From the NCBI GenBank assembly GCA_004296815.1, contig SCVT01000699.1, positions 1 through 9,303 of the forward strand: a DNA stretch of 9,303 bases, read 5' to 3'. The position numbers were made by a program, and so were the translations under genes. Positions 6,285-9,303 of this stretch are shown here, piece after piece; position 1 is the first letter of the stretch; each line of letters starts with the position of its first letter. Under the pieces are notes generated by a model. It saw only the letters and a program-made list of their open reading frames with translations, was not told the origin of the DNA and did no database searches. This DNA comes from Reyranella sp. GTDB lineage: Bacteria > Pseudomonadota > Alphaproteobacteria > Reyranellales > Reyranellaceae.

Positions 6285-8849
6285 TCAGGCCGGCTTGCGA
6301 CCGGCGTGATCCAGAGCCTGCTGAAGGTCGACGGTGGAGTACGGTTTGGACATGAACTGCATGCCTTCCAGTTGGGCACCCGACCTGCCGTATCCGCTGG
6401 CGATGACGACGGGCAACGTCGGGTACTTCTGACGGACCTGGGCGGCCAGCTCCTCGCCGGTGATGCCCGGCAGGCCGAGGTCAGTAAGCAGAAGGTCGTA
6501 GTTGCTTCCCTCGGCCAGGAGTTCGAGCGCCTGCTCGCCGCTGCCGACCGCTGAGACGTAGCAGCCGAGCCGTTCGAGCATGTCGGTCGTCGACATCCGC
6601 AACACGACCTCGTCCTCGACGAAGAGGACACGCCTCGCACGGTCCTCCGCGGCGGGCGGATTTTCGGCGGTGGGGCGGACCACCGGAGCAGGCTGCGCCG
6701 GCCGTGGACGCCGAGCCGCGAGCACGGTCCGCACCCGTGCGGCCAAGGCTTCGCTGCTGTAGGGCTTGGGGATCATCGGATAGCCCGAGCGGCTGTAGTC
6801 CGGGATCAGTCCGCGCGCAAAGCCGGACGTCAGCAGCACGGCGATGCCCGGCTGCAGCTTCTGCGCGAGTTCCGCGAGCTCGACCGCGGTCATCGCCCCC
6901 GGCATCACGATATCGGTGAACAGCAGGTCAAACGCCGCATCCTTCTGCAGCATCGCGGCTGCAACGTCGGGATTCTCGGCCGTCTCGATGCGGTAGCCCC
7001 AGCCGGCCAGCATGTCGGCGACGGCCTTGCGGACGTCGTCGTTGTCCTCGACCACGAGAATGCGCTCGCTGCCGTTCGCGGCCACGGAGCCGTCCTGCTC
7101 GGCATCGACCACCGGATCGTCGGTACGCGGCAGGTAGAGCTTCACGCTGGTCCCCTGCCCGATCGCACTGTCGATCCTGATATGGCCGTTCGACTGTCGC
7201 ACGAAACCATAGACCATGCTGAGGCCCAGTCCGGTGCCCTTGCCGTCGGCCTTCGTGGTGAAGAAGGGATCGAAGGCCTGCGCCACCACCTCCGGCGGCA
7301 TGCCGGTTCCGGTGTCGCTGACATCGACGAGAACGTACGGCCCCGGAGCGACGTCGGGATGGAGCGCCGCATAGCGCCGGTCGAGCGTTGCGTTGGAGAC
7401 GTCGACCCGCACCGTGCCGCCGTCCGGCATGGCATCACGAGCGTTGATCGCGAGGTTGAGGATCGCATTCTCGAGCTGGCCGGGATCGATCCTCGCATTC
7501 CACGGCTCGTCAGCCGTCTTGAGTTCGACCGCAATACGCTCGCCTAACGAATGCTGCAGCAGGTCGGCCAAGTCACCGACGAGTCTCGCCACATTGGTCG
7601 GCTGAGGCGCCAGCGGCTGGCGCCGGGCGAAGGCGAGGAGCTGCTGCGTGAGCCGGGCGCCACGATCGGCGGCAGCCGTCGCGCTCTGGACCCGCGCCAG
7701 CACGGCTGTATCGCCGCCGATCTCGCTCTTCATGAGATCGAGGTTGGCGCGGATCACCTGGAGGATGTTGTTGAAGTCGTGCGCCATGCCTCCGGTGAGC
7801 TGGCCGGTCGCCTCCATCTTCTGGCCCTGCCGCAGTGCCGCCTCGTCCCGGAGCTTCTCGGTGATGTCGACGCAACGCACGACCGCCCCGCCACCCGACA
7901 TCTCGCCGCGATAGACCTCGTAGTCGCGACCATCATGCGACACCCGGACGATCGACGGCCCTGAGGTCGTCGCACCGAAATCGAGCGGCAGCAGCAGCGC
8001 CCGCGTGGCCGGCGACCGTTCGGACAGGAGGTGATTGCGCGTGGGCGGTGCCTGCCTGGTCGCATCCCACTGCGCGAGCCTCGCGAAGGCCTCGTTCCAC
8101 GCCACCACGACGCCCTCGCCGTCGACCACGAAGATCGGATCCTGCAGGCTCTCGAGGGTCGTCTGCAGCAACCGCGATCGCGCCGCGAGATCGAGCTGGG
8201 TCTGCTCCAGGCGACCAGCGCCGCGAACGACGATATAGATGCCGGCGATCAGGCACAGGAAGGCACCCGCCATGACCAGGAGGCCGGCGATGTCCGCCTG
8301 CTCCTGCTCCGAGCGGAGCGCGGCGAGCCGGCGGGCGAGCAGCAGCCGTTGGCCTTCAATGAAGGAATCTCCCAGCAGGCGGACCTGCCCCATCATCGCG
8401 CGGCCCGCCCCGGTGCGATCGAGCGCGAGTGCGGCGTTCCGGCCGTAGAGCTGATAGGCGCCGACCGTTGCGTTGAGTTGCTCGAGCTTGCCTGTCGCGA
8501 CCCCGCGGAACTCCCGGAACTGTCGTGTCATGTCGGGATCGCCCGTCACGGCGGCTTCGAGCTGACGCAGGCCGGTGTCGATGCGCAGCCGGGCCCGCTC
8601 ATAGGGGTCCAGGCTCGTCGCATCGCCGGTAAGCAGGTATCCGCGCAGGCCGATCTCGGCATCCTGCAGCGCGATGACGGTCTCACGCATGATGGCCATG
8701 GTCTCGTAGTTGGCCACGACCAGACGCTGCTGGAGTGCCGCCGACTTCGAGTGGGTGAAAGCCAGCATGACTCCGGTCGCGATCAGCACGGCGATCGTGA
8801 GGCCGGCGATTATTCCGGTCGAGCGGGCCGAGCGGAGCGCGCTAGGCAT
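6285..8849 (-). CDS. Membrane-bound hybrid histidine kinase, CHASE3-PAS-HisKA-HATPase-REC-REC
   Basis: This 854-residue inner-membrane sensor has TM1 at about 11-31, an extracytoplasmic CHASE3-type domain (about 38-180, including EIGLRGYLLTGD) and TM2 at about 187-208. A PAS domain follows (about 228-332, QDPIFVVDGEGVVVAWN). The phosphoacceptor H357 lies in GGMAHDFNNIL. The ATPase has N box NAILNLAINARDAMP (461-475), G1 DTGTGM (512-517), FDPFFTT (526-532) and G2 GKGTGLGLSMV (537-547). Receiver 1 (about 596-712) has acidic E601/D602, phosphoacceptor D646 and K695. Receiver 2 (about 738-850) has acidic E745/D746, phosphoacceptor D790 and K835. All catalytic residues appear intact. No output domain is present, so phosphate probably leaves to a separate protein. 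The start at 8849 overlaps the upstream gene's stop by eight bases; in-frame ATGs at 8861 and 8906 are alternatives, all with weak ribosome sites, consistent with translational coupling. Signal unknown. Confidence 0.95.
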   Translation of the reverse strand: MPSALRSARSTGIIAGLTIAVLIATGVMLAFTHSKSAALQQRLVVANYETMAIMRETVIALQDAEIGLRGYLLTGDATSLDPYERARLRIDTGLRQLEAAVTGDPDMTRQFREFRGVATGKLEQLNATVGAYQLYGRNAALALDRTGAGRAMMGQVRLLGDSFIEGQRLLLARRLAALRSEQEQADIAGLLVMAGAFLCLIAGIYIVVRGAGRLEQTQLDLAARSRLLQTTLESLQDPIFVVDGEGVVVAWNEAFARLAQWDATRQAPPTRNHLLSERSPATRALLLPLDFGATTSGPSIVRVSHDGRDYEVYRGEMSGGGAVVRCVDITEKLRDEAALRQGQKMEATGQLTGGMAHDFNNILQVIRANLDLMKSEIGGDTAVLARVQSATAAADRGARLTQQLLAFARRQPLAPQPTNVARLVGDLADLLQHSLGERIAVELKTADEPWNARIDPGQLENAILNLAINARDAMPDGGTVRVDVSNATLDRRYAALHPDVAPGPYVLVDVSDTGTGMPPEVVAQAFDPFFTTKADGKGTGLGLSMVYGFVRQSNGHIRIDSAIGQGTSVKLYLPRTDDPVVDAEQDGSVAANGSERILVVEDNDDVRKAVADMLAGWGYRIETAENPDVAAAMLQKDAAFDLLFTDIVMPGAMTAVELAELAQKLQPGIAVLLTSGFARGLIPDYSRSGYPMIPKPYSSEALAARVRTVLAARRPRPAQPAPVVRPTAENPPAAEDRARRVLFVEDEVVLRMSTTDMLERLGCYVSAVGSGEQALELLAEGSNYDLLLTDLGLPGITGEELAAQVRQKYPTLPVVIASGYGRSGAQLEGMQFMSKPYSTVDLQQALDHAGRKPA

Positions 8850-9303
8850 TGCCGGGCTCATCGGGAGCCGGAGTGGGGAAGACGACGGAAACGCGTCCGC
8901 CGCCATCGCTCTTCTGCTCGACCCGCGCCTCGCCGCCGAGCTGCATCGCCAATCCCCGGATCAGCGTCAGGGCGAAACTGCCCCGACTGTCCGATCCCAA
9001 AGCCTCGGCGGAGCGCCCCTTGCCGTTGTCCTCGATCACGAGTTCGACGTCGCCTCCGCGCTCGACGGCCTCGATGCGGATCTCGGGCGTCGGCGTGTTG
9101 GCGAAGTCGTGGCCGAGCGCAATGCTGACGGCTTCCGTCACGATCAGGCCGATCGGAATCGCGGTATCGGGTCCGACGGCCATGATCGGCGCCCGGATGT
9201 GGAAACGCGGCGCGATCCTGCCGGCGGCCGTCCGCCCGACCGAGACCTGCCGCACGAGGTCGCTAATGAACTGCTGGAAGTCGACCAAAGACCAGCTCGA
9301 ACG
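8842..9303 (-). CDS. C-terminal part of a HisKA_2/HWE-like sensor kinase with a degenerate ATPase domain (5' end outside the window)
   Basis: The frame is open to the window edge, so 153 residues of a longer protein are seen; numbering below starts at the TTG at 9288, which is not believed to be the start. VDFQQFISDLVRQV (2-15) and AIPIGLIVTEAVSIALGHDF (43-62) align with the 'L-x-x-L' and 'IPLGLIVNELVTNALKHAF' segments of HisKA_2-family kinases such as PdtaS and PhyK-type kinases. DNGKG (87-91) is the G1 box and GSFALTLIRGLAMQLGG (103-119) the G2 region. Two normally key positions are changed: the metal-binding Asn of the N box is Ile (56), and the second Gly of the G2 'S-L-G-L' is Ala (106). 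It could therefore bind ATP poorly or act as a scaffold. It sits immediately upstream of, and overlaps, the hybrid kinase gene, so the two probably act together. A receiver or PAS domain may lie outside the window. Confidence 0.8.
   Translation of the reverse strand, partial: RSSWSLVDFQQFISDLVRQVSVGRTAAGRIAPRFHIRAPIMAVGPDTAIPIGLIVTEAVSIALGHDFANTPTPEIRIEAVERGGDVELVIEDNGKGRSAEALGSDSRGSFALTLIRGLAMQLGGEARVEQKSDGGGRVSVVFPTPAPDEPGNA

Noticed and set aside
9286..9288. TTG at 9288 as the start of the right-edge kinase gene
   Set aside because: The frame stays open to the window edge and the fragment begins in the middle of a domain, so the true start lies outside.

Overview
The window is GC-rich, densely packed DNA that reads as an alphaproteobacterial chromosome. 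Supporting signs are the gene content (EgtB, DUF1328, CsbD, a CHASE3 hybrid kinase beside an apparent HisKA_2-type kinase) and promoter elements matching the general stress sigma factor EcfG (consensus GGAAC-N16/17-CGTT). No rRNA, tRNA, CRISPR, IS element or phage gene was seen, and no gene-free stretch exceeds about 140 bases.

Layout. Bases 1-1215 (minus) hold egtB, overlapping by ATGA the first codons of a gene that is probably egtD (ergothioneine synthesis). Diverging from it is an uncharacterised ATP-grasp-like protein (1318-2229, plus). It converges on a 55-aa DUF1328 membrane protein (2226-2393, minus). A 45-aa one-helix membrane protein (2520-2657, plus) then converges on a two-gene unit: a small lipoprotein with an internal duplication (2940-3251) followed by a small GNAT-type protein (2654-2929). 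An orphan SBP_bac_5 solute-binding protein with a twin-arginine-like leader fills 3333-4904. After a terminator (4955-4998) come an exported protein of unknown function (5041-5634), an exported CsbD-like protein (5644-5967) and a 48-aa membrane protein (6049-6195), all minus. The right third is a signalling pair: a CHASE3-PAS-HisKA-HATPase-REC-REC hybrid histidine kinase (6285-8849), translationally coupled to an upstream kinase-like gene cut by the window edge (8842-9303).

How it fits together. The most striking pattern is not a gene. Six sites of the form G[G/C]AAC-N16/17-CGTT were found by eye on both strands. All six lie in short intergenic gaps, correctly oriented, 17-40 bases before the start of egtB, DUF1328, the 45-aa protein, the lipoprotein/GNAT unit, the csbD-like unit and the 48-aa protein. 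Two match the EcfG consensus exactly; four share the same GCAAC variant. This suggests that most of the window is a cluster of general-stress-response genes (redox buffering, small envelope proteins) beside sensor kinases that might feed stress signalling. The sites are read directly from the sequence; assigning them to EcfG and joining the kinases to the circuit are inferences.
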